Source: JANPLN01 sp043757265
GTDB lineage: Bacteria > Bdellovibrionota > Bdellovibrionia > Bdellovibrionales > JAGQZY01
Length of the DNA stretch: 64,000 nt
Assembly: GCA_043757265.1 (NCBI GenBank)
Contig: JAYUQP010000018.1
Span: 37,757-101,756, forward strand
Reading direction: 5' to 3'
This document shows, piece by piece, positions 1 to 8,819 of the stretch; positions within the stretch are counted from its first letter, which is position 1; every line of letters begins with the position of its first letter. Made by a program: the position numbers and the translations under genes. The notes under the pieces were generated by a model. The model saw only the letters and a program-made list of their open reading frames with translations. It was not told where the DNA came from and did no database searches.

Positions 1-2
1 TG

Positions 3-458
3 CAAAAGTTTATCGCGCTCAATGACATTGTTATCGAACGTGGACAGAGCACTCACCTTCTTAACATTGGAATGTACTGGGATGGCGATCTCGTAACCGA
101 AACCAAAGCGGATGGCATGATTATCTCTACCCCCACTGGGTCCACCGCTTATAACTTGGCAGCTGGCGGTCCCATCCTTCAGCCGAATGTACATGCCATT
201 GTGGCGACTCCGATTTGCCCCCACAGTTTGACTTCGCGGCCTATTATTTTTCCGGATGATAAGACTCTGTCCGTAAAAATTCTCGGACAGAAACGCGCTG
301 GCACTTTGTCCATCGACGGACAACGAAGAGCGGACATCAATGAAGATTGTGAAATTTTAATTCAGCGCCACAAGTTGGAGCACATTGTATTGCGTAAGGC
401 CTCACATAACTTTTTTTCGCTTTTACGCGAGAAACTTAAATTTGGAGAACGAGATTAG
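3..458 (+). CDS. nadK: NAD kinase, 3' part (5' end outside window)
   Basis: C-terminal portion of NAD(+)/ATP kinase, the cytoplasmic enzyme that makes NADP from NAD. The reading frame is open from the first codons of the window. It shows the family signature stretch ALND, then TPTGSTAYNLAAGGP (the conserved NAD-binding loop), the following P-I-C-P-H-S-L segment and the SIDGQ motif near the C-terminus. About 150 residues are visible; the N-terminal half with the GGDG motif lies outside. It is followed after 85 bases of tandem repeat by recN on the same strand, a common nadK-recN pairing in bacteria. Identification is firm from the motifs. Confidence 0.95.
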   Translation, partial: QKFIALNDIVIERGQSTHLLNIGMYWDGDLVTETKADGMIISTPTGSTAYNLAAGGPILQPNVHAIVATPICPHSLTSRPIIFPDDKTLSVKILGQKRAGTLSIDGQRRADINEDCEILIQRHKLEHIVLRKASHNFFSLLREKLKFGERD

Positions 459-534
459 CCGAGGCGCAGGCTGAGAGCAAAAGGCGCAGCTAGATGCCGA
501 GGCGACGGCCGAATGCAAAAGGCGCAGCTAGATT
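459..534. repeat. Two-copy 38-bp tandem repeat between nadK and recN
   Basis: Copies at 459-496 and 497-534. Both begin CCGAGGCG and share GCAAAAGGCGCAGCTAGAT; a few bases differ in the middle. The hexamer GATTAG occurs at the nadK stop (453-458) and again right after copy 2 (531-536), so the duplication unit probably arose from the nadK 3' end. It fills nearly the whole gap and ends at the recN ribosome binding site. Confidence 0.85.
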
Positions 535-543
535 AGGAGAGAA

Positions 544-2235
544 ATGCTAGTAGAGCTTAAGGTTTCAAATTTCGCAATCATCGATCAGATTCAGCTGGAG
601 TTTGGTACCAACCTCAATATCATCAGCGGAGAGACCGGGGCTGGGAAGTCGGTTATCGTCCGTGCTCTCGGCCTTTTGATGGGAGCCAAGTCGCAAACCG
701 AGGACGTGCGCGAGGGGCTCGAGCAATCTGTGGTCGAAGGACACTTTGATCTATCAAGTCGAAAAGATATTTTAAGCTCGCTCAAAGAGTTTGGAATCAC
801 CTCGTCCGAACAGGAACTTCTTGTTCGTCGGATCATCAGCCGGGATGGAAAAAATCGTGTTTATATTAACGGCCATCTTTCCACTCTGGCAGACTTAAAA
901 AACATCGTAGCTCCTATGGTCGAAGTCACGGGGCGAGGCACACCACTCATCGAAGTGACCAGCCAGAGCGAAAATAAAAACCTTCTCTCTTCGCAATACC
1001 ACCTCGATATGCTCGATCAATTTTGTAAAACTTGGGAATTGCGTAAAAAGGTTCACAGCTTATTTTCGCGAATTCAAAATATCGAAGACTCGATCCAAGA
1101 TTTACGAAATTCTTCGCGCGACCGCAGTCAGCGAGTTGATTTTATTAAGTTTCAAATTGATGAGATTTCTAGTTTGGAATTGAACGCCGAAAAAGATGCG
1201 GACTTAGAAGATCGATTGAAAATTCTAAAAAATCAAAGTTCTCTAACGTCCTTTTATCATAACTCGATTGAGGTTCTTGAAGGAGATAGCTCAAGCGTGC
1301 TGTCACTTCTCGATAAGGTTATTAAATCAGCAACGAACCTCAAGCACCGGCCCGAGGTGATTGAAAAATCAATTCAGGACCTGCAATCGGCCAAACAACT
1401 GGTTTCCCAAGCAGCTTTTGATATTAACCAGCTGGCCCAGCAAACTCTCGACGAGGGCGAACTGGATACGCTGGAATCTCGTCTCTCCGACATTCGTCGT
1501 CTGCAAAAAAAGTTTGGTCCTCTCGTACACGATATACTCAAAGCCTACGAAGAGATGAAGAGCGAACTGGATACATTGGAAAATAGCGATGAAAAAATTG
1601 CTCAGCTGGAAATAGAAAAAAAAGCTATCACAGTAGAACTGTCACCTGTTTTGCAAAAACTTTCTCAGCAACGGGCGAAAGGTTCCAATAAATTATCAGA
1701 CCTCGTAAATCAGGAGCTTGCTGAATTAAATATGAAAGGCGTGCTGTTTTCGATCAGTACCGAGACCGTTGCGGTCAACGGGACCGGCCAGGATTCAGTG
1801 ATGTTTGCCATTCAGAACGGGGCAAAGGGCGAGCAGAGGCCCTTACAAAAATCGGCAAGCGGTGGAGAATTGAGTCGTATCCTTTTATCGTTAAAAGTTG
1901 CCGTCGGAGAAATCGATTCGCCGCGCACATATCTTTTTGACGAAGTGGATACTGGAGTTAGCGGACCCACAGCGCAAAAAGTGGGGAAAAAACTAAAAGA
2001 GATCGCGCACGGACAGCAGGTTATTTGTATAACTCATTTACCTCAGGTTGCATCATACGCTGATCAACATTATTTTATTTCTAAAAAGTCCGTTAAGGGT
2101 CACATGAACATGACAGCTGTTGCACTTCAGGGAAAAGAACGGGTTGAAGAGATTGCTCGACTAATTTCGGGGGAAAAGTTGAGCTCTACAAGCCTTGCCC
2201 ACGCCAAACAGTTGTTGAGTGACGCTCGCGCTTGA
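544..2235 (+). CDS. recN: DNA repair protein RecN
   Basis: SMC-like ATPase acting in recombinational repair of double-strand breaks. The 563-residue length is normal for the family. The N-terminal head carries Walker A GETGAGKS near residues 30-37, two long coiled-coil arms fill the middle (about 160-370), and the C-terminal head has the ABC signature SGGELSR followed by the Walker B region FDEVDTGVSG and a CITHLPQVA switch motif. The start is supported by an AGGAG at 535-539, four bases upstream. It lies downstream of nadK on the same strand and converges with lpxH. Confidence 0.97.
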   Translation: MLVELKVSNFAIIDQIQLEFGTNLNIISGETGAGKSVIVRALGLLMGAKSQTEDVREGLEQSVVEGHFDLSSRKDILSSLKEFGITSSEQELLVRRIISRDGKNRVYINGHLSTLADLKNIVAPMVEVTGRGTPLIEVTSQSENKNLLSSQYHLDMLDQFCKTWELRKKVHSLFSRIQNIEDSIQDLRNSSRDRSQRVDFIKFQIDEISSLELNAEKDADLEDRLKILKNQSSLTSFYHNSIEVLEGDSSSVLSLLDKVIKSATNLKHRPEVIEKSIQDLQSAKQLVSQAAFDINQLAQQTLDEGELDTLESRLSDIRRLQKKFGPLVHDILKAYEEMKSELDTLENSDEKIAQLEIEKKAITVELSPVLQKLSQQRAKGSNKLSDLVNQELAELNMKGVLFSISTETVAVNGTGQDSVMFAIQNGAKGEQRPLQKSASGGELSRILLSLKVAVGEIDSPRTYLFDEVDTGVSGPTAQKVGKKLKEIAHGQQVICITHLPQVASYADQHYFISKKSVKGHMNMTAVALQGKERVEEIARLISGEKLSSTSLAHAKQLLSDARA

Positions 2236-2248
2236 ACGGATTTCTTTG

Positions 2249-2316
2249 AGAGTCAGCCATTGCCACTGACTTCGCTGTTCAAAGAGTCAGCCATTGCCAC
2301 TGGCTTCCGTGTTTGC
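2249..2316. repeat. 34-bp tandem duplication over the lpxH 3' end
   Basis: The 20-mer AGAGTCAGCCATTGCCACTG occurs at 2249-2268 and 2283-2302, a period of 34 bases, with similar bases continuing after each copy. The right copy encodes the LpxH C-terminal residues SQWQWLTL on the minus strand; the left copy lies just beyond the stop codon and could encode the same tail in another frame. Confidence 0.8.
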
Positions 2317-3013
2317 GAAGTAGACGGCAGCCATCATCCCAACTTCCAAGATTGTAGCTAGTCATTTTCTGCCCGCCTACAATAAACGTGGTTTCATCAC
2401 GTAAATGCACGTGTCCCGTAACAATGGCTTGAAAAGGTCGTTCAGCAAAGACTTTGTTTGCATGATTGTGAATGGTTTTTAGAATTCTTTGCGGATCCCG
2501 CAAGGAGTTTGTATATGCACGACTTGTTTTGCTCATGGTCCTACCAAGCCATGCAATAAAAAATCCGGGCAGATAGAGGGCAATGGCCGTCATCACCGGG
2601 GTACGTAATAACCAGCGTAAAAATAAGTAACCTTTGTCGTCGGGATCCATTTGGTCGCCGTGCTCAACGCGCACGATTTCGTCGCCCATGTGAAAATACT
2701 CAGGATCGCTATGCACGATAATGCTGAGATCATCTTGCCAAAATTTTTTGAGGTGTAAATCATGGTTACCCTCGAAATAGTGAATTTCCGAGCCTAAAGA
2801 GATCAATTTTTGCAGCTCTTCAATGAGCGGTTTGTATTTTTGAATAAAGTAATCGTGCTTGCCTATCCAAAGGTCAAAAATATCACCAACTAAAAATATA
2901 ATTGATTGTTTTGCCTGGGACTCGAGGGAAATAAAAAAGCGCAGAAGAGTCTGCGCTTGGTCGTCATTCATATCTCTCAGATGTAAATCCGAGAGAAAAT
3001 AATAACTTTTCAT
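2279..3013 (-). CDS. lpxH: UDP-2,3-diacylglucosamine diphosphatase (LpxH family)
   Basis: Calcineurin-like metallophosphoesterase of the LpxH family, which hydrolyses UDP-2,3-diacylglucosamine to lipid X in lipid A synthesis at the inner-membrane face. Motifs in order: SDLHL (residues 8-12), GDIFDLW, GNHD, HGDQMDPDD and GHVHLRD, the full set of metal ligands. A hydrophobic stretch (about 136-156) fits the membrane-associated insertion lid. Length 244 is close to E. coli LpxH (240). Its ATG overlaps the ftsZ stop (TAATG), so the two are translationally coupled at the end of the dcw cluster. LpxH and LpxG/LpxI-like activities cannot be separated by reading, but the size favours LpxH. Confidence 0.85.
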   Translation of the reverse strand: MKSYYFLSDLHLRDMNDDQAQTLLRFFISLESQAKQSIIFLVGDIFDLWIGKHDYFIQKYKPLIEELQKLISLGSEIHYFEGNHDLHLKKFWQDDLSIIVHSDPEYFHMGDEIVRVEHGDQMDPDDKGYLFLRWLLRTPVMTAIALYLPGFFIAWLGRTMSKTSRAYTNSLRDPQRILKTIHNHANKVFAERPFQAIVTGHVHLRDETTFIVGGQKMTSYNLGSWDDGCRLLRKHGSQWQWLTL

Positions 3014-4554
3014 TACATCCCGTCCTGAGACTCCTCATTGCGCTGCTTGCGGCGCAAATAAGTAGGGACATCCAAATTTGACTGATCGAAAGGTGAGCTC
3101 AAATCCGCAGCGGCTCTTGCCGCATTGTGATCTAGGCTCATTTCCATGCTCAGCTGCTCAGTGGGTAGCTCTTTTTGTTTTAATGCCTGTTCGCGATAAG
3201 CTTTTGCTTTTGCGATCAACATATCACGCGAGTTTGCCGCCGCTGCATGAGCTGCTGCCTCGGCCTGATATTGCGCATTTGATGTGTCTATCGGTGCAGG
3301 CATCTCTTCAACAGTCGCTGTTGGAATCGCCATCGGAGTTGCTACAGGAGCCGCACCTGGATGGGCCATCGGCGCCGCAATCACAGAATTTACCGCGGTA
3401 TTTGCTACGATCGGTTGATACATGTGTGCCGGCTGTGGAATAGGTGGCATTGGCTGTTGTGCAATTGCCTGCGGTGGAACCGGTTGCTGATACTGAGGTT
3501 GATAATACTGTGGTGGTTGCTGTGACTGCGTTACGTAAATCGGTTGCTGCTGCTGAGCCTGGTATGAGTAATGCTGGGGCACCCCCAATTTTACCTGATC
3601 CACACCAAATCCAGTTGCAATCACAGTGACGCGAACTTCGTCGCCAAGAGTTTCGTCAATCACAGCCCCAAAAATGATTTCCGCCTCTTCGTGGGCAGCT
3701 TCGGTGATCAATGTTGATGCTTCGTTCACTTCGTGAAGGCTTAGATCTCTACCGCCCGTCACGTTAATGATAATTCCAGTAGCTCCATCAATCGAAATGT
3801 TTTCAAGAAGCGGCGATGAAATGGCTGCTGTTGCAGCTTCCACAGCGCGATTTTCACCGGTAGCTGATCCTGTTCCCATAATAGCCATGCCTTGCGTCGA
3901 CATTACGGTGCGAATATCTGCAAAATCGAGGTTGATCAAACCGCGAATATTAATAAGATCAGAAATTCCCTTTACAGCCTGAAGTAAAACTTCATCAGCT
4001 TTGCGGAACATGTCTAGTAAAGATGTTTTTTCGTGCGAGATCGAAAGGAGCTTTTGGTTTGGAATGACAATCAGTGTATCAACACTCTCGCGCAATTCGT
4101 TAAGACCACCAAAAGCGTGGCGCATTCTCTTTTTGCCCTCGAAGCTAAATGGCTTTGTGACCACGCCAATTGTAAGAGCTCCTAGTTCTTTCGCGATCTT
4201 TGCAACGATCGGTGCTCCGCCAGTTCCTGTTCCGCCGCCCATACCAGCAGTTACAAAAACCATGTCTGCGCCTTCAAGGGATTCTACAATATCATTGTAG
4301 GACTCAATAGCTGCGCGTTTTCCAACTTCAGGATTTGCGCCCGCTCCCAATCCTCGCGTGAGCTCTTTCCCAAGCTGTATTTTATTTTGTGCCTTATGCG
4401 CTTCAAGAGCTTGCCGATCTGTGTTTGCAACAACGAACTCCACCCCTGTAAGGCCGCCCTCGATCATCGTTGTTACAGCGTTATTTCCGCCCCCACCAAC
4501 GCCAATAACTTTGATTGTCGCGCCAATATTTACGTTTTCTTCTAACTCAAACAT
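3013..4554 (-). CDS. ftsZ: Cell division protein FtsZ
   Basis: Tubulin-like GTPase that forms the cytokinetic ring. The GTP-binding signature GGGTGTGG is at residues 106-113, preceded by the GGGGNNA loop near 20-26; the T7 loop (NLDFADIRTVM) follows at about 208. After the globular part (to about residue 320) comes a long Gln/Pro/Ala-rich linker of about 170 residues, then the conserved C-terminal peptide LDVPTYLRRKQ that binds FtsA. The 513-residue length is well above the usual 380-400, all from the linker. An AAGGGGA ribosome site lies 5 bases before the ATG. It sits 17 bases downstream of ftsA. Confidence 0.98.
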   Translation of the reverse strand: MFELEENVNIGATIKVIGVGGGGNNAVTTMIEGGLTGVEFVVANTDRQALEAHKAQNKIQLGKELTRGLGAGANPEVGKRAAIESYNDIVESLEGADMVFVTAGMGGGTGTGGAPIVAKIAKELGALTIGVVTKPFSFEGKKRMRHAFGGLNELRESVDTLIVIPNQKLLSISHEKTSLLDMFRKADEVLLQAVKGISDLINIRGLINLDFADIRTVMSTQGMAIMGTGSATGENRAVEAATAAISSPLLENISIDGATGIIINVTGGRDLSLHEVNEASTLITEAAHEEAEIIFGAVIDETLGDEVRVTVIATGFGVDQVKLGVPQHYSYQAQQQQPIYVTQSQQPPQYYQPQYQQPVPPQAIAQQPMPPIPQPAHMYQPIVANTAVNSVIAAPMAHPGAAPVATPMAIPTATVEEMPAPIDTSNAQYQAEAAAHAAAANSRDMLIAKAKAYREQALKQKELPTEQLSMEMSLDHNAARAAADLSSPFDQSNLDVPTYLRRKQRNEESQDGM

Positions 4555-4571
4555 AGGTTCCCCTTTGTTGC

Positions 4572-5798
4572 TTATAATAAATTCTCAAAATAATTTTTGA
4601 CCCTTTTCAAAGTTTCTTTAAAAGTGTCCAACGAAAACTCGCCAGTTTCAAAGTTTTGCCGAACTCTGGCGTGCTGCAAAAGACCCACTGTCACCGACAT
4701 TGCAGGACCTTGGGCCAGTGGATTCGTTGATAAGACATTGGTCAAACCACCACGGCGAACTGGAATATCAAATGTAAACTCGCCAAGTTCAGCTAAGCCC
4801 GGCAACTGACTTCCGCCGCCAGTTAACACCAAGCCGCCTTTGATGTGACTAAGCAAGCCCTCATCATTCAATTTACGCAAAATCAGGCCCAGAGTTTCTT
4901 CGGCACGCGCCTCGAGAATTTCAGCAACGAGTTTAGATGCAACGATCTGAATGCCCTCGCCTTTGAGCGATTCCACTTCGACTTGTTCATCGTCGCTGAT
5001 CAAATCAACCAGCGCCGCTCCATTGTTCTTTTTAATTTTCTCTGCCGCTGCCTGAGGTGTTCTTAGTCCCACGGCCAAATCATTGGTAAAGTGCGACCCG
5101 CCGATCGGCAATGTCTGACAAAGGGTCATTTTACCCTCTTTGAACACGATAAGTTGGGTCATCGCGCTACCAATATCGACCACGGCAATCCCCATTTCGC
5201 GATCATCAGCGGTCAGGAGAACTTCGCTACTGGCAATGGGCTGCGGAACAAATTCGATAATGTTTATTTTTGCTTGAGCGGCACAATCGCGAATGGTCTG
5301 CATGGTTTTTTTAGCGCCGATGATTAGCTGCGAATGAATTTCTACAGATGCTGCTTTTTGACCCACTGGTGATTTTGATTGTTTCTGACTGCCTAATTTG
5401 AAAAAGTGGGGTGCATGGTGAAGGATTTGCCGGTCGTTCCGCAGCGGCACTAATTCCTCGGCCACTTTTTTTACAAGCTCAATATCCTTGGCACTCACTG
5501 TCTTTTTGATGGAAAGTACGCCTTTTGCGTAAAGGCTTTCGAGCGTGATGTCGGCTACGGAAGCATACACATCGCTGATAATCACATTTTGAGTCAGTTC
5601 CAGTTCGTTTTTGATTTTTTGAATGGCAGTGGTGATTTCGCGTGCATCGATGATCTGGCCTTGATGAAGACCTTTGTGTGCAACTTGGGCTACGGAAACG
5701 ATTTCTAATTTCTCACCAGAAATACGCCCCAAAGCCATAACCACTTTGGATGAACCGACTTCAAGACTTGTAAAATATTGCTCTTTCTCTTTCGACAT
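4572..5798 (-). CDS. ftsA: Cell division protein FtsA
   Basis: Actin-like ATPase that anchors FtsZ to the inner membrane. The family N-terminus YFTSLEVGSSKV (phosphate 1 loop), GIAVVDIGSAMTQLIVF (phosphate 2) and GLVLTGGGSQLPGL (adenosine loop) are all visible; the C-terminus ends in a basic-amphipathic RVKNYFENLL helix that fits the membrane-targeting sequence. Two ATGs are possible, at 5804 and 5798. I prefer 5798 (408 residues) because AAGGA lies 6 bases before it, whereas it directly abuts the upstream ATG. It lies between ftsQ and ftsZ as in canonical dcw clusters. Confidence 0.96.
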   Translation of the reverse strand: MSKEKEQYFTSLEVGSSKVVMALGRISGEKLEIVSVAQVAHKGLHQGQIIDAREITTAIQKIKNELELTQNVIISDVYASVADITLESLYAKGVLSIKKTVSAKDIELVKKVAEELVPLRNDRQILHHAPHFFKLGSQKQSKSPVGQKAASVEIHSQLIIGAKKTMQTIRDCAAQAKINIIEFVPQPIASSEVLLTADDREMGIAVVDIGSAMTQLIVFKEGKMTLCQTLPIGGSHFTNDLAVGLRTPQAAAEKIKKNNGAALVDLISDDEQVEVESLKGEGIQIVASKLVAEILEARAEETLGLILRKLNDEGLLSHIKGGLVLTGGGSQLPGLAELGEFTFDIPVRRGGLTNVLSTNPLAQGPAMSVTVGLLQHARVRQNFETGEFSLDTFKETLKRVKNYFENLL

Positions 5799-5864
5799 CC
5801 GCATCCTTGGATTTGCCTACTATACGAACAATACTGTCCATTAGTAGAGCATCTATACCTTAGC

Positions 5865-6608
5865 CTACGAATGCTTACGCAGCCTGACAAGAACTTTTTT
5901 TGCAAAGCTCGCATCGATGACGCGCCATTTTTGATTTTGACTTTCCAAATACTTTAAGACGTTTGCAACACGTTTTGCTTTTAAGTAGACATCGCCGTGA
6001 CCTAAAACGATTTCGCCTTCGACGCCGTCACTCATCTCGAGAACCAAACCTTGCGCGTCACTCCAATCAATCTCGGCCACCTCAGATTTAGAAATGACAC
6101 CTTCGTTGGGAATCAATTGGTAATGCTCAATAATCTTTTTTCTAACAATTTCGTTTTTTAAAAAAATTGAATTCCGTACAAATGGAACGTCAGGAGCATG
6201 CACTAAATCCATGAGTGGAAGAAGCGAGCCATCTTCGGTTGCAGCACGCACTCTTTTTTTGCCTTCAAAAAACACCAAGACTACAGTTTTTAGAAGAAGT
6301 TTTACTTCGACCCGGTCAGGCCACACTCTCTCCACGCTGACTGATTGTACGCTGGGATCTTCTAACAGATTGCGACGGATTTCCTTAAGTGGAACTTGCC
6401 AAAGATTTTTATCTTTGTAAGCAAGAAATCGAACTAACCATTTTACTTGGGTCTGGCGCAACATTTCGGGATGCCACTGGTCGCCCGTCACCGATACCTG
6501 GACATCATGAAATGCAAAAATCGTCTGATCAAAATGAAAAATATACGCCGTCATACTCAACACGCTCAAAACCGAAGCAGCAATAAATATCTTTACAGAT
6601 TTCGACAT
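5865..6608 (-). CDS. ftsQ: Cell division protein FtsQ (POTRA domain)
   Basis: Bitopic divisome protein that bridges FtsA/FtsZ to FtsB/FtsL and FtsW/FtsI. It has a short cytoplasmic N-terminus, one membrane segment (about residues 7-26), then a POTRA domain with the characteristic PLKEIRRNLLEDPSVQSVSVERVWPDRVEVKL-type pattern (about residues 80-130) and the beta domain. Length 247 is typical. No Shine-Dalgarno is visible before the ATG. Upstream lies a foreign block instead of murB or ddl, so a local promoter is expected. Assignment rests on the POTRA pattern plus position before ftsA. Confidence 0.93.
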   Translation of the reverse strand: MSKSVKIFIAASVLSVLSMTAYIFHFDQTIFAFHDVQVSVTGDQWHPEMLRQTQVKWLVRFLAYKDKNLWQVPLKEIRRNLLEDPSVQSVSVERVWPDRVEVKLLLKTVVLVFFEGKKRVRAATEDGSLLPLMDLVHAPDVPFVRNSIFLKNEIVRKKIIEHYQLIPNEGVISKSEVAEIDWSDAQGLVLEMSDGVEGEIVLGHGDVYLKAKRVANVLKYLESQNQKWRVIDASFAKKVLVRLRKHS

Positions 6609-6614
6609 AGTAAT

Positions 6615-6643
6615 AGAATAATTTTGAAATCTTAAAAAAACAA
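6615..6643 (-). promoter_or_regulatory. Candidate sigma70-type promoter for ftsQ, possibly leaderless
   Basis: On the minus strand TTGTTT (6643-6638) and TATTCT (6620-6615) are separated by 17 bases. The -10 ends six bases before the ftsQ ATG, so transcription would begin at about the start codon, which agrees with the lack of a Shine-Dalgarno. Sequence match only. Confidence 0.35.
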
Positions 6644-6673
6644 CGAAACCTCGGGTATGATCTCATTTGCCTG

Positions 6674-6720
6674 GACTATTGCGAAGAAAACGGCACGAAA
6701 ATAGGCGAGAAACAATAGTC
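6674..6720. other. Inverted repeat in the ftsQ / DUF2817 divergent gap
   Basis: GACTATTG (6674-6681) and CAATAGTC (6713-6720) form perfect 8-base arms separated by 31 bases, about 40 bases before the + strand gene. It could be a regulatory hairpin or a binding site; no T-run follows, so it is not a typical terminator. Confidence 0.3.
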
Positions 6721-6760
6721 TAGGAAAAGCAGAGCACACCTGAGACTTTAAGGATTTTCT

Positions 6761-7894
6761 ATGCTTTCGATTTTCTGTATTATTTTTCTTTTTGCGCACA
6801 CGTCCTTTGCAACGGGGCCGGCAACGGAGTTCGCATTTAGTGTGCAAGAAGAAACAAGTCTTTGGCAGCAACAGGTGCAAAAATTTCTGGCTGACAATCC
6901 GCAAGCTCAGCTTCTCACTCACGAGTCTTTACAAGCACTCTTTTTGCCCGCTAAAACTTCCGACGCACCATTATTCATATTGTCATCGGGAATTCATGGC
7001 GCCGAAGCTTATGCCGGCGGCGCTTTGCAAAGGCTCTTTTTACAACAGTGGCAACTCACACCAAGAACCAGCGGACTCTTAATGATACACATCCTAAATC
7101 CCCACGGGTTTTCTCACTTTCGCCGTACCAATGCCTACAATGTTGATTTGAACCGCAACTTTTTTGTAGAGCCGCTACCAAACAATCAGGAATATAGAAA
7201 TATGCAAACTTTGTTGGAACCAAATGCGCCAGCCTCCACATCGTTCCTTTCGAAATGGAATTTCTTTGTAAAAGTGGGTTGGTATTATTTGATGAATGGA
7301 AAAAAATCGATTCTCAATACGCTCGCTGGTCAAAGTCATGCTCCGAAAGGTTTGTATTTTTCGGGAACCGAAACACAAGCCGAAACTGTCGTCGTACAAA
7401 ATTGGATTTTGCAGATCGCTAAAGACTTTTCCACAGTTTTACATATAGACCTCCACACCGGCTTCGGAGAGCGCGGAAAATTGCATTTTTATGGAAGCGA
7501 AGACTTTCGCCAGCCAGAACAAATTAAATCTCTTCAGAAGGTTTTCCCACACGTCAGAATTGATACCGCTCATAATGCCGATTTTTATCCAACCCATGGA
7601 AATTTTATCGATTGGACCTGGAAAGCCTTACCGGAAAAAAAAATCATTCCCATGGTCTTCGAATTTGGAACAAAAGACAGCCAAACCCTGCTGGGTGGAA
7701 TGGAATCTTTCTGGATATCGGTGATCGAAAACCAAGGCTTTCATTTTGGATATAAAACAGACGAAGACAAACAAAACACCCGCGTGCTTTTTGAATCGTT
7801 GTTTAATCCCCAGGACGAAGCTTGGCGGAGGGCTGTACTTGAACAAGGCCAGGAAGCATTGACCGAAGCCCTGCGGAACCTCGAAAAGAATTAG
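6761..7894 (+). CDS. Secreted M14-like peptidase, DUF2817 family
   Basis: Predicted exported zinc carboxypeptidase-like protein. Residues 1-17 form a signal peptide ending in TSFA. The mature part has SSGIHGAEAYAGG with a zinc-site HxxE (H79, E82), LNPHGFSHFRRTNAYNVDLN with the following RNF, which matches the DUF2817 substrate-binding block, and LHIDLHTGFGE providing a further His. Length 377 is normal for DUF2817. An AAGGA lies 6 bases before the ATG. It is a single gene on the + strand inserted between ftsQ and murB of the minus-strand dcw cluster. The substrate is unknown; a role in peptidoglycan or peptide turnover is only an inference from the family and place. Confidence 0.85.
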   Translation: MLSIFCIIFLFAHTSFATGPATEFAFSVQEETSLWQQQVQKFLADNPQAQLLTHESLQALFLPAKTSDAPLFILSSGIHGAEAYAGGALQRLFLQQWQLTPRTSGLLMIHILNPHGFSHFRRTNAYNVDLNRNFFVEPLPNNQEYRNMQTLLEPNAPASTSFLSKWNFFVKVGWYYLMNGKKSILNTLAGQSHAPKGLYFSGTETQAETVVVQNWILQIAKDFSTVLHIDLHTGFGERGKLHFYGSEDFRQPEQIKSLQKVFPHVRIDTAHNADFYPTHGNFIDWTWKALPEKKIIPMVFEFGTKDSQTLLGGMESFWISVIENQGFHFGYKTDEDKQNTRVLFESLFNPQDEAWRRAVLEQGQEALTEALRNLEKN

Positions 7895-8232
7895 AGTTAT
7901 TCATTCCTTTAAGTTCTCTAGTAAATATTGGCCATTATTTCAATTGGCCCATCGCATTTCGTTTCAACTGGTGATAAAAAAAGTTTACGGGTTTTTATAT
8001 CTTTTAGCTGGGCTGTGTTTGAATTTCGTTCTTGCTCTGGCAACTCTTGCACACTTTAAAAGTTCCGGCGGCCTAGGCTGTTTGTGAGTGTTACGCTTTC
8101 GACGATGTGTGTTTTCAAAACCTATTCTTTTTCGAAAAAAAATCAAAATCAGACCGTTCGGTAAGCACACTTGCTGATGTCGTGGCGGTTTGCCATGCTC
8201 TATGACCAACCGCCAACGTCAGTGCAATTTAA
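7895..8232. other. Non-coding stretch, no feature recognised
   Basis: The gap lies between convergent genes. A 74-codon open frame on the minus strand (8209-7985) has no plausible ribosome site and a basic composition unlike its neighbours, so I do not call it. No clear terminator hairpin, repeat or RNA gene was seen. Confidence 0.5.
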
Positions 8233-8556
8233 TTACATTCGCTCGGCAGGAACAATATAGCTCTGGAAGAAATCATCTTGGAAAACTTTTCCACTAAGAC
8301 AAACTTCTTCGCCATCGACAAGGGCGTTAATAATTTGCGACGCCTTTTCGATATTATTGAAATCGCCCGATGCCACGATTTCGTAAGTTTCGAACGCGGG
8401 CAAAAAGTCGCCAGCCGGCACTTCGAGTTTGTAAACCATCACTGTTGCCATCCCATTTGAAGATTCGATTCTTACGGTTCCGCACAGTGGCTCATTCGCG
8501 CTCGCGTACACGTTTATTGAAGCCAAAAACACTATTACTACTGACATTATTTTCAT
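8233..8556 (-). CDS. Small secreted protein of unknown function
   Basis: I do not recognise this family. The start at 8556 is chosen because GGGAGGGGAT stands directly upstream and because it gives a clean signal peptide (MKIMSVVIVFLASINVYASA). The frame stays open to 8607, but that extension lacks a ribosome site. The mature protein is about 87 residues, acidic, with two cysteines (EPLCGT and EEVCLSG) that could form a disulfide in the periplasm. It lies in the block between ftsQ and murB and diverges from the DedA-ATP-grasp gene. Confidence 0.65.
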   Translation of the reverse strand: MKIMSVVIVFLASINVYASANEPLCGTVRIESSNGMATVMVYKLEVPAGDFLPAFETYEIVASGDFNNIEKASQIINALVDGEEVCLSGKVFQDDFFQSYIVPAERM

Positions 8557-8720
8557 ATCCCCTCCCAAGGTTGCAGATGTAGTATAGATAAAAAAAAGCT
8601 TTAGCAACGCCTCTACGAAAGCGGCCGTACACTTTGTAAAGTTGCTAAGGCCCTAACAGAACCCTGATGTTCGTAAATTCCCCTTGTCTCCAGTCTGTCC
8701 GTCACGGAGGCCTATTTAAC

Positions 8721-8819
8721 ATGGCACAATACCTGCACCAACTTGACCGAGAATGGAAAAAGAATTGCGGTTCGCTTGAATTTATTTTGGAGTCTTTTGT
8801 TCAGTACTTATCTTGTTGA
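8721..8819 (+). CDS. Possible 32-residue leader peptide overlapping the DedA-ATP-grasp start
   Basis: An ATG with a GGAGG at 8706-8710 (10-base spacing) opens a 32-codon frame that ends at 8819, inside the DedA coding region in another frame. The downstream gene has only a TTG start without a ribosome site. This could be a leader that couples translation, or the original start of the downstream gene before a frameshift. The DedA-like sequence just upstream of its VED motif fits the TTG-started frame, so I favour a leader or chance. Confidence 0.25.
   Translation: MAQYLHQLDREWKKNCGSLEFILESFVQYLSC

Noticed and set aside
3078..3443. 121-codon open frame on the + strand
   Set aside because: Antisense to the repetitive FtsZ linker; low-complexity codons keep several frames open.
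7985..8209. 74-codon basic open frame on the minus strand
   Set aside because: No ribosome site; His/Arg/Pro-rich composition typical of a shadow frame.
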